From an uncultured Bacteroidota bacterium (GTDB taxonomy: Bacteria > Bacteroidota > Bacteroidia > Bacteroidales > F082), in NCBI GenBank assembly GCA_913009685.1, contig CAJVXP010000011.1:1-61195 (forward strand): a DNA stretch of 61,195 nt. The letters run 5' to 3'. Under the pieces are notes generated by a model. It had not been told where the DNA came from. It did no database searches and was given only the letters and a program-made list of their open reading frames with translations. Each line of letters begins with the position of its first letter. The stretch's first letter is position 1. The position numbers and the translations under genes were made by a program. Positions 19,467 to 27,635 of the stretch are shown piece after piece.

Positions 19467-20447
19467 TTAAGCCAGATAAATCTCAAGCAATTTTGCCGTA
19501 CCTGTTGGTTTGAGTTCAATTTGGTTGATTATGTTGGGAAGAACAACTGCTTCGCCTGTATTAATTTCCTCTTCGCCATCCGGCCATTTCAGGGTACTCT
19601 GACCTTCAATGCCCATATAAATGACAAATGAATCAAGCTCTTCAAAATTTTTCTTCATAGGCCGGTCGTATTCTAACAGGTTAGTGGTAAACTGCGGGCA
19701 CTGCACCAGCGAAACGGTTTTATTTTTTTCCGGTTTGTACCGGGTTTTGTACTCTCCGGCTACCTCAAAATCGATGGCATCCAATGCTTTTTCTGTGTGA
19801 AGGTCCCTTTTCATGCCGCTGGCATCAATACGGTCCCAATCGTAAATGCGGTAGGTGGTGTCGGAAGTCTGCTGAATTTCGGCCAGCAAAATACCGGGGC
19901 CGAGGGCATGAACGCGCCCTGCAGGAATAAAAAACACATCGCCTTTTTCTGCTTTTTCGAAGTTGAGAATCTCTTTTAACCTGCTCTCATTCAAATATTT
20001 CTTGTAGGTTTCTTTGTTCACTTTTTTGCTGAACCCACTGATGAGTTCCGACTCTTTTTCGGCTTCCATGATGTACCACATTTCGGTCTTTCCCCGTCCG
20101 ATTCTACGTTTGGCGGCCAGCTCATCATCCGGGTGTACCTGAATGGAAAGCCAGTCGCTGGCATCGATATATTTTATGAGCAGCGGAAACTCATCGCCGA
20201 ATTTCTCATACACTTCATCGCCGACTAAATCGCCCATGTAAATGCTCACCAGCTCATTCAGCTCGTTGCCGGTCAGAAAACCGTTTGACACCAGTGTGGG
20301 ATTACCTTCCACACCCGAAACCACCCATGCTTCACCGCAGTTGGGCAACTTTCCGTAATCCATTCCGAGGACTTCTTTTATCTTACGTCCGCCCCAGATT
20401 TTGTCTTTGAAAACGGGCTGAAATTTTAACGGGTAAAGTGTGTTCAT
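19467..20447 (-). CDS. manA: Mannose-6-phosphate isomerase, class I
   Basis: Interconverts fructose-6-phosphate and mannose-6-phosphate, supplying mannose for glycans. The 326-residue length matches the short bacterial type I enzyme. Seen: the N-terminal PVFKDKIWGG, the zinc-binding SIQVHPDDELA (about residues 95-105), the glutamate in GKTEMWYIMEAE and the second histidine in PAGRVHALGPG. Its stop codon overlaps the target duplication of the MITE. A TAACTTTG promoter box lies directly upstream. Confidence 0.95.
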   Translation of the reverse strand: MNTLYPLKFQPVFKDKIWGGRKIKEVLGMDYGKLPNCGEAWVVSGVEGNPTLVSNGFLTGNELNELVSIYMGDLVGDEVYEKFGDEFPLLIKYIDASDWLSIQVHPDDELAAKRRIGRGKTEMWYIMEAEKESELISGFSKKVNKETYKKYLNESRLKEILNFEKAEKGDVFFIPAGRVHALGPGILLAEIQQTSDTTYRIYDWDRIDASGMKRDLHTEKALDAIDFEVAGEYKTRYKPEKNKTVSLVQCPQFTTNLLEYDRPMKKNFEELDSFVIYMGIEGQSTLKWPDGEEEINTGEAVVLPNIINQIELKPTGTAKLLEIYLA

Positions 20448-20464
20448 ACCAAAAATATTTTGAG

Positions 20465-20472
20465 CAAAGTTA
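20465..20472 (-). promoter_or_regulatory. -7 box of the manA promoter
   Basis: TAACTTTG on the minus strand, 17 bp before the manA start. A TTG (complement of 20491-20493) lies 18 bp further upstream, inside the ACAAGC repeat, so the repeat may supply the -33 element. Confidence 0.6.
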
Positions 20473-20487
20473 AGAAATTACTCACAG

Positions 20488-20874
20488 GCACAAGCAGACG
20501 CTTGCGTAATTTATAGGAAAGACACAAGCGGACGCTACGCAATTTACAGGAAGGACACAAGCGGACGCTACGCAATTTACAGGAAGGACACAAGCGGACG
20601 CTTGCGCCAGTATTTATTACAAATCCCCCACTTGTCCCACCACAATCACAATTTCCCCTTTCACGGTTTTTTCTTTGTAAAAGTCGTAAACTTCTGTTAG
20701 CGTTCCGCGGATGGTTTTCGTGGAAAACTCATGGCACAAGCGTCCACAAATCAATGGCGCAAGCGTCCGCAAATCAATGGCGCAAGCAGACGCTTGCGTA
20801 ATTTACAGGAAGGGCACAAGCGGACGCTACGCAATTTACAGGAAGGACACAAGCGGACGCTTGCGCCAGTATTT
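20488..20874. repeat. 33-bp repeat array (ACAAGCGGACGCT family) interrupted by a gene fragment
   Basis: Units of 33 bp (starts at 20524, 20557, 20590 and again 20816, 20849) carry the core ACAAGCGGACGCTACGCAAT and a TTTACAGGAAGGAC spacer. A related 23-bp unit, ATGGCGCAAGCGTCCGCAAA, repeats at about 20731-20780. Units are contiguous with no unique spacers, so this is not a CRISPR array. The array brackets a duplicated rsmI 3' end. Confidence 0.85.
20617..20723 (-). pseudogene. Duplicated 3' fragment of rsmI
   Basis: About 107 bp copy the end of rsmI (20876-20985) with three substitutions and one 2-nt deletion. The fragment includes the stop codon and about the last 35 codons, but no start and no upstream gene body. 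The offset between copies is exactly 259 bp and includes adjoining repeat units, so it looks like a tandem duplication mediated by the repeats. It is not expected to make a protein. Confidence 0.88.
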
Positions 20875-20875
20875 A

Positions 20876-21553
20876 TTACAAATCCCCCACTTGTCCCACC
20901 ACAATCACAATTTCCCCTTTTACGGTTTTTTCTTTGTAAAAGTCGTAAACTTCTGTTAGCCTTCCGCGAATGGTTTCTTCGTGGATTTTGGTCAGCTCGC
21001 GGGAAACGGTAACTGGACGTTCCGGGCCGAGAAACTCAGTTAGCTGCTCCAGCGTTTTTACCAGCCGGTGTGGCGATTCGTAAATAATCAAAGTGTGTGG
21101 CAGTTGGGCAAGTTCTTTCAGGCGGGTCTGGCGTCCCTTTTTGTGGGGCAGGAAACCTTCGAAAAAGAACCTGTCGGACGGAAATCCGGAGTTTACCAAC
21201 GCCGGGACAAAAGCCGTGGCTCCCGGCAGTGTCTCCACCGGAATACCGTTTTTCACACATTCGCGCACCAGCAAAAACCCGGGATCGGAAACCGAAGGCG
21301 TGCCGGCATCGCTCACCAGCGCCATCTCTTCACCATCAGACAATCGTTGTACAATATTTTTCAGCGCCTTATGTTCGTTGTGGATGTGATAGGCCTGCAG
21401 TTTGTTGTGTATATCATAGTGCTTCAGCAGGTTCCCCGTTGTACGTGTGTCTTCGGCAAGAATCAGCGATACTTCTTTCAAAATACGTAGCGCCCGCAGG
21501 GTGATATCCCCGAGGTTGCCGATGGGTGTGGGAACGAGATAAAGTTTGGCCAT
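20876..21553 (-). CDS. rsmI: 16S rRNA (cytidine(1402)-2'-O)-methyltransferase
   Basis: Methylates the ribose of C1402 in the ribosomal P site using SAM. The 225 residues form the tetrapyrrole-methylase-like fold: N-terminal PTPIGNLGDITLRALR, the AEDTR motif (about 35-39), LVSDAGTPSVSDPG (about 79-92) and GATAFVPALVNSGFPSD. This copy is complete, and a 3' fragment of it lies downstream in the repeat array. The acidic hypothetical gene ends 13 bp upstream, so the two are probably co-transcribed. Confidence 0.95.
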   Translation of the reverse strand: MAKLYLVPTPIGNLGDITLRALRILKEVSLILAEDTRTTGNLLKHYDIHNKLQAYHIHNEHKALKNIVQRLSDGEEMALVSDAGTPSVSDPGFLLVRECVKNGIPVETLPGATAFVPALVNSGFPSDRFFFEGFLPHKKGRQTRLKELAQLPHTLIIYESPHRLVKTLEQLTEFLGPERPVTVSRELTKIHEETIRGRLTEVYDFYKEKTVKGEIVIVVGQVGDL

Positions 21554-21566
21554 TTCCGAAAGTTTT

Positions 21567-22370
21567 TCAGGTAAATTTTATTTCCAGCAGAACATTCAGC
21601 TTTTGGTACGCCGGACCGTTTTCTGCCCATTGATACTGCACCTGCAGTTCGGTGAGGTACGTCTGCGCACCGGAGAGACCCGAAAAGCCGTTCAGCTCAT
21701 CGATGACTTTGTTGTACCGTCCCAGGTCGCCGTTGAAAAGCTCATTGATAAACAAAAATTTGTCGTTGATACCAATAGCTTCCCGCAAATCGTTGATGCC
21801 ACTCATTTGCAGTCTGTCCACTACGGCTGGTTTTTCGGCGGGCATAAGCGTGTCGCCCAGCGTTTCGGGTGGTGCTTCCGAGAAAAGGTCCAGCGTTGTT
21901 TTGGGTGGTTCGACAGGTTTCTCTGTTTCTTCAACCGGCTCGGGTTTTTCTTCAACCGGTTCCTCTTCTGTCGCCTGTTCTACCGCTTTTCCTTCCGTTA
22001 CCGGGACTTCCTCTGTTTCAGGTTCCTCTTCCGGCTTCGAAACCGTTTCTTCCGGTTCTGCTTCCGGCATTTCCCGGCTTTCGTCCGTTGGTGTTTCAGC
22101 AACAACATCTTCCTTCTCTACAACCGTTTCGGTTATTTCCTCAACAGCAGGAACCTTTTCTTTCGGTGCCGGCGCCGGCCAGGGCGCTTTTTCTTCCTGG
22201 CGGGTATGCTCCAGTGCCATCATTTGCTCATACAACGCCCGTGTCTTTTCCAACAGCAGGTCTTTGTCGATTTGATGTAGTGGTTGTTTTTCTTTTTCCA
22301 GCTGTTGCGTTTGGCTGAGCAACCCTTCCAAAGCGGTTTTTATCTGATTTAATAACGATACTTTATCCAT
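21567..22370 (-). CDS. Hypothetical protein with acidic Glu/Pro-rich linker
   Basis: A 267-residue protein with three parts. Residues 1-55 look like a coiled coil (LNQIKTALEGLLSQTQQLEK). Residues about 60-180 are low-complexity, rich in Glu, Pro, Val and Thr with repeated EEP/VEE words, and probably disordered. Residues about 190-267 form a compact conserved-looking domain containing LREAIGINDKFLFINELFNG. There is no signal peptide or membrane span, so it is cytoplasmic. I do not know its function. Similar C-terminal segments are familiar from Bacteroidota hypotheticals. It lies just before rsmI on the same strand. Confidence 0.8.
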   Translation of the reverse strand: MDKVSLLNQIKTALEGLLSQTQQLEKEKQPLHQIDKDLLLEKTRALYEQMMALEHTRQEEKAPWPAPAPKEKVPAVEEITETVVEKEDVVAETPTDESREMPEAEPEETVSKPEEEPETEEVPVTEGKAVEQATEEEPVEEKPEPVEETEKPVEPPKTTLDLFSEAPPETLGDTLMPAEKPAVVDRLQMSGINDLREAIGINDKFLFINELFNGDLGRYNKVIDELNGFSGLSGAQTYLTELQVQYQWAENGPAYQKLNVLLEIKFT

Positions 22371-22478
22371 GATGTACTTTTTATCTGTTTGGAACTTTAG
22401 GTATTATCACCGAAACTATGAACCTGAAAAAACAAAAAGATTGCTCATTATCATCGGCAAATACTAAGCAGATTTGGT

Positions 22479-22486
22479 TAAATTTG
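22479..22486 (+). promoter_or_regulatory. -7 box of the tdk promoter
   Basis: TAAATTTG fits TAnnTTTG, 37 bp before the tdk ATG. Confidence 0.5.
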
Positions 22487-22523
22487 TCCTTTCAAAAATA
22501 GTAAGAAAATTAACATTTAATTC

Positions 22524-23108
22524 ATGTTTCTCGAAAAAGAGCGAAACAATTCAGAGCGTACCGGTTGGATAGAAGTAATATGTGGTTCCATGTTCTCCGG
22601 AAAGACCGAAGAGCTTATTCGCAGACTGAATCGTGCACGTATTGCCAGGCAGAAGGTAGAGATTTTTAAACCGGCGGTGGATACTCGTTACGATGAAACC
22701 AATGTAGTTTCGCACGATGCCAAGGCCGTTTCGTCCACGCCGGTGGAAAACGCTACCCAGATATTGTTTTATGCGCAGGATTTTGAAGTAGTAGGCATCG
22801 ACGAAGCTCAGTTTTTTGGTGAAGAACTGGTATCGGTCTGCAATGAACTGGCCAGGAACGGTAAACGTGTGATTGTGGCCGGTCTTGACATGGACTATCT
22901 CGGCAATCCGTTTGGGCCTATTCCCAAACTAATGGCTACCGCCGAGTATGTTACCAAGGTACACGCTATTTGCATCCGCTGCGGCAACCTGGCCAACTAT
23001 TCGCATCGAACCGTAAAAGATGACAACCTCGTGGTGCTGGGCGAAACGGATGTTTACGAACCGCTTTGCCGCCAGTGTTTTCTGAAAGCACGCAAAGAAC
23101 AGCAGTAA
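22524..23108 (+). CDS. tdk: Thymidine kinase
   Basis: Phosphorylates thymidine to dTMP in pyrimidine salvage. The 194-residue type II enzyme shows the P-loop [11 protein letters not shown] (about residues 22-32), the DEAQFF motif that carries the catalytic glutamate, the lasso-type loop with YSHRT, and zinc cysteines in CIRCG and CRQC. The first 15 residues are polar and precede the usual start of the domain. It may work with cytidine deaminase (58 kb) in nucleoside salvage, although the genes are not linked. Confidence 0.95.
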   Translation: MFLEKERNNSERTGWIEVICGSMFSGKTEELIRRLNRARIARQKVEIFKPAVDTRYDETNVVSHDAKAVSSTPVENATQILFYAQDFEVVGIDEAQFFGEELVSVCNELARNGKRVIVAGLDMDYLGNPFGPIPKLMATAEYVTKVHAICIRCGNLANYSHRTVKDDNLVVLGETDVYEPLCRQCFLKARKEQQ

Positions 23109-23128
23109 CCTTTTCCGCCGGCTTACCT

Positions 23129-23162
23129 TTTGTTTCCCGTATCTTTCTTTTTCCTAATTTTG
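23129..23162 (+). promoter_or_regulatory. Promoter of the cyclophilin-pheS unit
   Basis: TTTG (23129-23132), a 22-bp spacer and TAATTTTG (23155-23162), 24 bp before the ATG at 23187. The box lies inside the longer open frame and so supports the later start. Confidence 0.65.
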
Positions 23163-23186
23163 CCCCGTGAAGCAAGCTTTTTACAA

Positions 23187-23816
23187 ATGAAAAAATTAAT
23201 CTTCATCTTTGGACTTTTTTTAAGTTTATCACTTATGGCTCAGACAAATAAACCCGAAACAATCATCGTTATTCATACCAAATTCGGAGATATGATGGCG
23301 GTTTTATACAACGATACGCCAAAATATCGCGACAATTTTATCAAACTGATTAAAGAAGGATGGTACAACGGCTCCACCTTTCACCGGGTGATTAAAGATT
23401 TCATGATTCAGGGAGGCGGGAACAAGGATGGGCGCACCGATCCCGGTTATACCATCCCGGCCGAAATTCGTCCCAACCATTTTCATAAAAAAGGCGCGTT
23501 GGCTGCCGCACGAATGGGCGATAATGTGAATCCCGAAAAACGTTCCAGCAGTTCGCAATTTTACATTGTGCAGGGACAAGTGGTGGACGATCAATATCTC
23601 GATGCCGTAACGGCAAGTACCGGTCATGTGTTTACCAAAGAAGAACGCGAAACGTATAAAACTATTGGTGGTACACCACATTTGGATGGCGGATATACGG
23701 TTTTCGGCGAGCTGCTTTCGGGCTTTGATGTGCTGGATAAAATCGCTTCAGTCAAAACCGATGCCAGTGACAAGCCGTTAGAACCCGTAACCATGACCAT
23801 TGATATTGTGGAATAA
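23187..23816 (+). CDS. Exported peptidyl-prolyl cis-trans isomerase (cyclophilin type)
   Basis: A 209-residue cyclophilin with a signal peptide (MKKLIFIFGLFLSLSLMAQ), so it acts in the periplasm on newly exported proteins. Seen: the catalytic strand FHRVIKDFMIQGGG (Arg plus the FMIQGG core), SSQFYIVQG, and HLDGGYTVFGELLSGFDVLDKIA near the end. Between the last two is an insertion (about residues 139-165) that is common in Bacteroidota members. The ATG at 23187 is preferred to 23130 because it begins the signal peptide and sits behind the promoter. pheS follows after 12 bp. Confidence 0.92.
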   Translation: MKKLIFIFGLFLSLSLMAQTNKPETIIVIHTKFGDMMAVLYNDTPKYRDNFIKLIKEGWYNGSTFHRVIKDFMIQGGGNKDGRTDPGYTIPAEIRPNHFHKKGALAAARMGDNVNPEKRSSSSQFYIVQGQVVDDQYLDAVTASTGHVFTKEERETYKTIGGTPHLDGGYTVFGELLSGFDVLDKIASVKTDASDKPLEPVTMTIDIVE

Positions 23817-23828
23817 CCGAACATAAGA

Positions 23829-24848
23829 ATGAAGAATAAAATAAACAACCTTCTAAAAGAGGTAGAAGCTTTTTCAGCTGAAAACCCGGAACAGCTCGAA
23901 GCTTTCAGAATTAAATTTTTAAGCAAAAAAGGACTGGTTCCGGCGTTATTCGTTGACTTCAAAACCGTGGCGCCTGAAGACCGCCGCGAGATGGGGCAGC
24001 TGATTAACACGTTGAAACAGGCTGTTCAGAATAAAATTGTCAACCTCAAAGATAAACTGGATGAGCAACCGGTTTCGCAGAGCAGCGGTTTTGACCTGAG
24101 CCTGCCTGCCTCAAGTCCGCTTGGCACCAGACATCCGCTCGCCATTGTACGCAACGAAATTATCGATATCTTTTCCAGAATCGGATTTACGGTTTCGGAA
24201 GGTCCCGAAATCGAAGACGACTTTCACAACTTCACGGCGCTGAACTTCCCCAAAGAGCACCCTGCCCGTGACATGCAAGATACTTTTTTCATTGAAAAAG
24301 ACCCTGACCTTGCCTTGCGCACGCACACTTCGTCGGTGCAGGTGCGGGTGATGGAAAAAACGCAACCGCCCATCCGGACTATCTCGCCCGGTCGCGTGTT
24401 CCGTAACGAAGCCATTTCAGCACGGGCACACTGCATTTTTCACCAGGTTGAAGGCCTTTATGTGGACGAGGAAGTATCGTTTACTGACCTGAAACAGACG
24501 CTTTTCTATTTTGCCCGCGAGCTTTTCGGTGAGCATACCAAAATCCGTTTCCGTCCGTCCTATTTCCCATTTACCGAACCGTCGGCAGAAATGGATGTCT
24601 CATGTAACATTTGTGGCGGCAAAGGATGTAACATTTGTAAATATACCGGCTGGGTTGAAATTTTGGGTTGTGGGATGGTAGATCCGAATGTACTGGAAGC
24701 CTGTCATATCGACAACAAGAAATATACCGGATTTGCCTTTGGAATGGGCATTGAACGGATTACAATGCTGAAATATCAGGTGAACGACCTGCGGCTTTTC
24801 TTCGAAAACGACCTCCGTTTCCTGAAACAATTTGAATCGGCACGCTAA
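23829..24848 (+). CDS. pheS: Phenylalanyl-tRNA synthetase alpha subunit
   Basis: Catalytic subunit of the heterotetrameric class II PheRS. The 339 residues comprise an N-terminal coiled coil that binds tRNA (about 1-85) and the aminoacylation core. Class II motifs are present: motif 2 RVFRNEAISARAHCIFHQVEG and motif 3 GFAFGMGIERITMLKY near the end. A Cys-rich loop CNICGGKGCNICKYTGW (about residues 258-274) may bind zinc. pheT is not in the window, so the two subunits are encoded apart, which is usual in this phylum. Confidence 0.96.
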   Translation: MKNKINNLLKEVEAFSAENPEQLEAFRIKFLSKKGLVPALFVDFKTVAPEDRREMGQLINTLKQAVQNKIVNLKDKLDEQPVSQSSGFDLSLPASSPLGTRHPLAIVRNEIIDIFSRIGFTVSEGPEIEDDFHNFTALNFPKEHPARDMQDTFFIEKDPDLALRTHTSSVQVRVMEKTQPPIRTISPGRVFRNEAISARAHCIFHQVEGLYVDEEVSFTDLKQTLFYFARELFGEHTKIRFRPSYFPFTEPSAEMDVSCNICGGKGCNICKYTGWVEILGCGMVDPNVLEACHIDNKKYTGFAFGMGIERITMLKYQVNDLRLFFENDLRFLKQFESAR

Positions 24849-24977
24849 AAGTTAATTATGCTGGAAACCTTTTTCTCTTTCCGGAGCCCGGAGTTTTGTT
24901 TTGCACGTGATAGAAGGTTCTATACGGATTCCTAAAGTGTTTTATATCGGAGGATGTGATAATTATCCTAAATTTAA

Positions 24978-24985
24978 TAGCTTTG
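24978..24985 (+). promoter_or_regulatory. -7 box of the spt promoter
   Basis: TAGCTTTG fits TAnnTTTG and lies 53 bp before the ATG at 25039. Confidence 0.6.
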
Positions 24986-25038
24986 CATTGCTTTGTCCTT
25001 TTGTGCATAAGCAGCAGTATTAATGTAATTAAGAGAAG

Positions 25039-26235
25039 ATGAGTGATTTACAAAAACGGGCTGAGAAATTTACCGAACCTCAGAAATACAAAAAGCTGGG
25101 GCTTTATCCCTATTTCAGAGTTATTGAATCGGGACAGGATGCTGAAGTGGAGATTCGGGGACACAAAGTTTCCATGTTCGGCTCAAACAGTTATCTCGGA
25201 TTGACCAGCCATCCTAAAGTAAAAGAAGCAGCGATAGCCGCCATAAAAAAATACGGCACGGGAACAGCAGGTTCGCGTTTTTTGAATGGCACTCTGGATA
25301 TTCATGTTGAACTGGAACACCGGCTGGCTCGTTTTGTAAACAAAGAGGCTGCACTCGCCTTTTCCACAGGTTTTCAATCCAACCTCGGAGCCATCCCTAC
25401 CGTGGTCGGACGTAATGATGTAGCCATTATTGATGAGCAAAGCCACGCCTCTATTATTGATGCCACTCGTCTTTCATTTGGTCGTATTTTGAAATATCGC
25501 CACAACGACATGGCTTCGCTGGAGAAAGTTCTGAAAAATCTTGGCGAAAACCACAGCACCGATTCCCTCCGGCTCATTGTTACCGATGGCCTTTTCAGTA
25601 TGGAAGGCGACATTGCCCATGTGGACAAGATTGTGCAGTTGGCTGAAAAATATGATGCTTCGGTTATGATTGACGATGCCCATGGGCTGGGTGTTCTGGG
25701 GAAAAACGGCTCAGGTACCGTAAACTCCTTCGGTTTGGATGGCGAAGTGGAGATGATTATAGGAACATTTAGCAAATCGCTGGCTTCCATAGGCGGATTT
25801 ATTGCCGGGAGTTATGATTTGGTCAACTACCTGCAACACAATGCCCGTTCTCTGATTTTCAGCGCCAGTCTGCCGCCTGCTTCTGCTGCCAGCGTAATTG
25901 CCGCACTCGACATAATCGAAAACGAGCCTGAGCATGTGGAAAAACTTTGGGAGAATACTAATCACGCCATAGATCGTTTTAAAGAATTGGGAATGGATAT
26001 TGGGAAATCAGAAACACCCATTATTCCGGTTTATATCCGCGACAACGACAAAGCTTTTATCATCTCCAGAATGCTGTTCGACAACGGTGTTTTTGTGAAT
26101 CCGGTGATTTCACCGGCCGTACGCCCTGAAGATTCGCTGCTGCGGTTTTCGCTTATGGCCACGCACTCCATCGCCCTAATCGATGATGCCATTGACAAGA
26201 TTTATGCCGCCGGAAAAGAGCTTGGCATTTATTAG
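25039..26235 (+). CDS. spt: Serine palmitoyltransferase-like alpha-oxoamine synthase
   Basis: A 398-residue PLP enzyme of the alpha-oxoamine synthase family (SPT, KBL, BioF). The sequence is closest in style to the bacterial serine palmitoyltransferases that start sphingolipid synthesis by condensing serine with a long-chain acyl-CoA. Seen: the PLP lysine in GTFSKSLASIGG (Lys 246), the aspartate/histidine pair in IDDAHGLGVLG, and DEQSHASI with the stacking histidine. It lacks the extra N-terminal domain of KBL fusions. It is monocistronic here. Glycine C-acetyltransferase is the main alternative, but sphingolipids are standard in this group. Confidence 0.85.
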   Translation: MSDLQKRAEKFTEPQKYKKLGLYPYFRVIESGQDAEVEIRGHKVSMFGSNSYLGLTSHPKVKEAAIAAIKKYGTGTAGSRFLNGTLDIHVELEHRLARFVNKEAALAFSTGFQSNLGAIPTVVGRNDVAIIDEQSHASIIDATRLSFGRILKYRHNDMASLEKVLKNLGENHSTDSLRLIVTDGLFSMEGDIAHVDKIVQLAEKYDASVMIDDAHGLGVLGKNGSGTVNSFGLDGEVEMIIGTFSKSLASIGGFIAGSYDLVNYLQHNARSLIFSASLPPASAASVIAALDIIENEPEHVEKLWENTNHAIDRFKELGMDIGKSETPIIPVYIRDNDKAFIISRMLFDNGVFVNPVISPAVRPEDSLLRFSLMATHSIALIDDAIDKIYAAGKELGIY

Positions 26236-26454
26236 CGGATAAGTACCAATCACTTAATAATTTATTTCTACTCGGCCAATTTTTCGAATTTGCCCTTCGG
26301 AAGTTATGGGTATGAGGTTTTTTATCCGGTTGTTATACCGCGGTAAAACAAACATCGCTTTTCCCTTAAACTGGTATTTTCTCTTTTCCACGGCAGGGAA
26401 ATGAGAAAATGCTTATTTTTATTGTTGGTTTTCCCCGTACTGAATTATTATCTA

Positions 26455-26616
26455 AGGATTTGTAACGAAATAAAGTGACGGGGATCGACGAAGTAATTTT
26501 ATGGTTTTTCAAGACGCGAAAGTTGCGAATAGCCACTGTTTATTTAAAACTTTTGCAACGAAGAAAAAGCGCAAAAGAACAAGTCGAAACCGTTAGGTTA
26601 TTTCGTTACAATTCCT
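26455..26616. repeat. Candidate MITE with inverted AGGATTTGTAACGAAATAA ends
   Basis: The left end (26455-26474) and the reverse complement of the right end (26597-26616) share GTAACGAAATAA exactly and most of the preceding bases. The 162-bp interior has no frame of note. No convincing target duplication is present; a TA duplication is possible. The remainder of the gap between spt and the sigma factor shows nothing. Confidence 0.5.
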
Positions 26617-26695
26617 AAAACAATATTAGCCGTTTTGGAATAAAACAAACTTTGTGATTGTCAATTATTAAAACAGAAGCCTTTTGGAAAAAGAG

Positions 26696-27238
26696 ATGGG
26701 TAAATATGCGGATGATATGTCTTGGGTGAAGGCCGCAATAGCAGGAGACCAAAAGGCTTTTGAACAGATTGTGGACAAATACCGGACGATGGTGGCCAAA
26801 GTGATTGTAGGAATGCTGGGCAACCGTACCGACGCGGATGATGTCGGACAGGAGACGTTTCTGCGGTTTTACCGCTCTATGTATCAATACAAGGGCGATG
26901 CTGCTTTAGGAACTTATCTCACAAGAATTGCTATTAACCTGTCGCTCAACGAGCTGAAACGCAGAGCATCACGAAAATGGCTGAGTCTCGAAAAAAAGCA
27001 CGACAACAATCACGCTGACAACCATTCTTATCACGACAGCGATAATACTGAACTGGTGGAAAAAGCGTTGGCACAGCTGGATACAAAATATCGCACGGTG
27101 GTAGTTCTTCGTATGATACAGGGCTTTTCTACCAAAGAAACCGCCGAAATGCTGAAATTACCCATCGGCACAGTACTCTCGCGACTGGCGAGGGCACAGG
27201 ATAAATTAAAACAGATTATTCGTAAACTGGAGGAATAA
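26696..27238 (+). CDS. ECF RNA polymerase sigma factor
   Basis: A 180-residue extracytoplasmic-function sigma factor. Region 2 is visible as VDKYRTMVAKVI...DADDVGQETFLRFYR and region 4 as LRMIQGFSTKETAEMLKLPI followed by TVLSRLARAQDKLK, the DNA-binding helix-turn-helix. The ATG at 26696 is preferred over a TTG at 26684 because a GGAAAAAGAG purine tract precedes it. It is followed after 4 bp by a small one-span membrane protein and then a Spy-like protein, giving the usual arrangement of sigma factor, membrane regulator and envelope target. Confidence 0.93.
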   Translation: MGKYADDMSWVKAAIAGDQKAFEQIVDKYRTMVAKVIVGMLGNRTDADDVGQETFLRFYRSMYQYKGDAALGTYLTRIAINLSLNELKRRASRKWLSLEKKHDNNHADNHSYHDSDNTELVEKALAQLDTKYRTVVVLRMIQGFSTKETAEMLKLPIGTVLSRLARAQDKLKQIIRKLEE

Positions 27239-27242
27239 AGTT

Positions 27243-27620
27243 ATGGAAGATGTAAAACAATTATTGTTGCGCTCGTATAATGAGCCGCTGAGTGAAGAAG
27301 AAAATTTTCGTCTCGAACAGAGTCTGGCAGAGTCAGAGGCCTTGCGAAAGGATAAAGATGACATGGACAACGTGCGGATAAAAATAGCTGCTTTTGAGAC
27401 AGACTTCTCCGCCGGGTTTACCGAAAGGCTTATGCAACGTATTGCCGGCGAAACAGGCACTGCCTTTCAGTCGGTCTTTCGCACCATTGCCTTGTCGGGG
27501 GTGGCGGCTATTATCCTTGTTCTGTTGAGCGTATATTTTGTGGATGGCAGTCTGAATCTGGACAGCCTGCTTGGCATCAACGGTTATGCACCTGATTTGG
27601 GACTTCTTAGCTTTTTTTAA
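27243..27620 (+). CDS. Small one-span membrane protein, probable anti-sigma factor
   Basis: A 125-residue protein with a polar N-terminal half (about 1-80), one membrane span at about 83-101 (IALSGVAAIILVLLSVYFV) and a short extracytoplasmic tail. The position 4 bp after the sigma gene and this topology suggest that the cytoplasmic part holds the sigma factor. No zinc-binding HxxxCxxC motif is present, so it is not a ZAS-type anti-sigma; the assignment rests on context. Confidence 0.7.
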   Translation: MEDVKQLLLRSYNEPLSEEENFRLEQSLAESEALRKDKDDMDNVRIKIAAFETDFSAGFTERLMQRIAGETGTAFQSVFRTIALSGVAAIILVLLSVYFVDGSLNLDSLLGINGYAPDLGLLSFF

Positions 27621-27635
27621 ACAAAAAATATTGAC

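Noticed and set aside
20488-20874. Possible CRISPR array
   Set aside because: Units are contiguous 33-bp copies with no unique spacers, and there are no cas genes in the window.
20711-20959. An 82-codon open frame across the repeat array
   Set aside because: It is made of translated repeat units and the antisense of rsmI.
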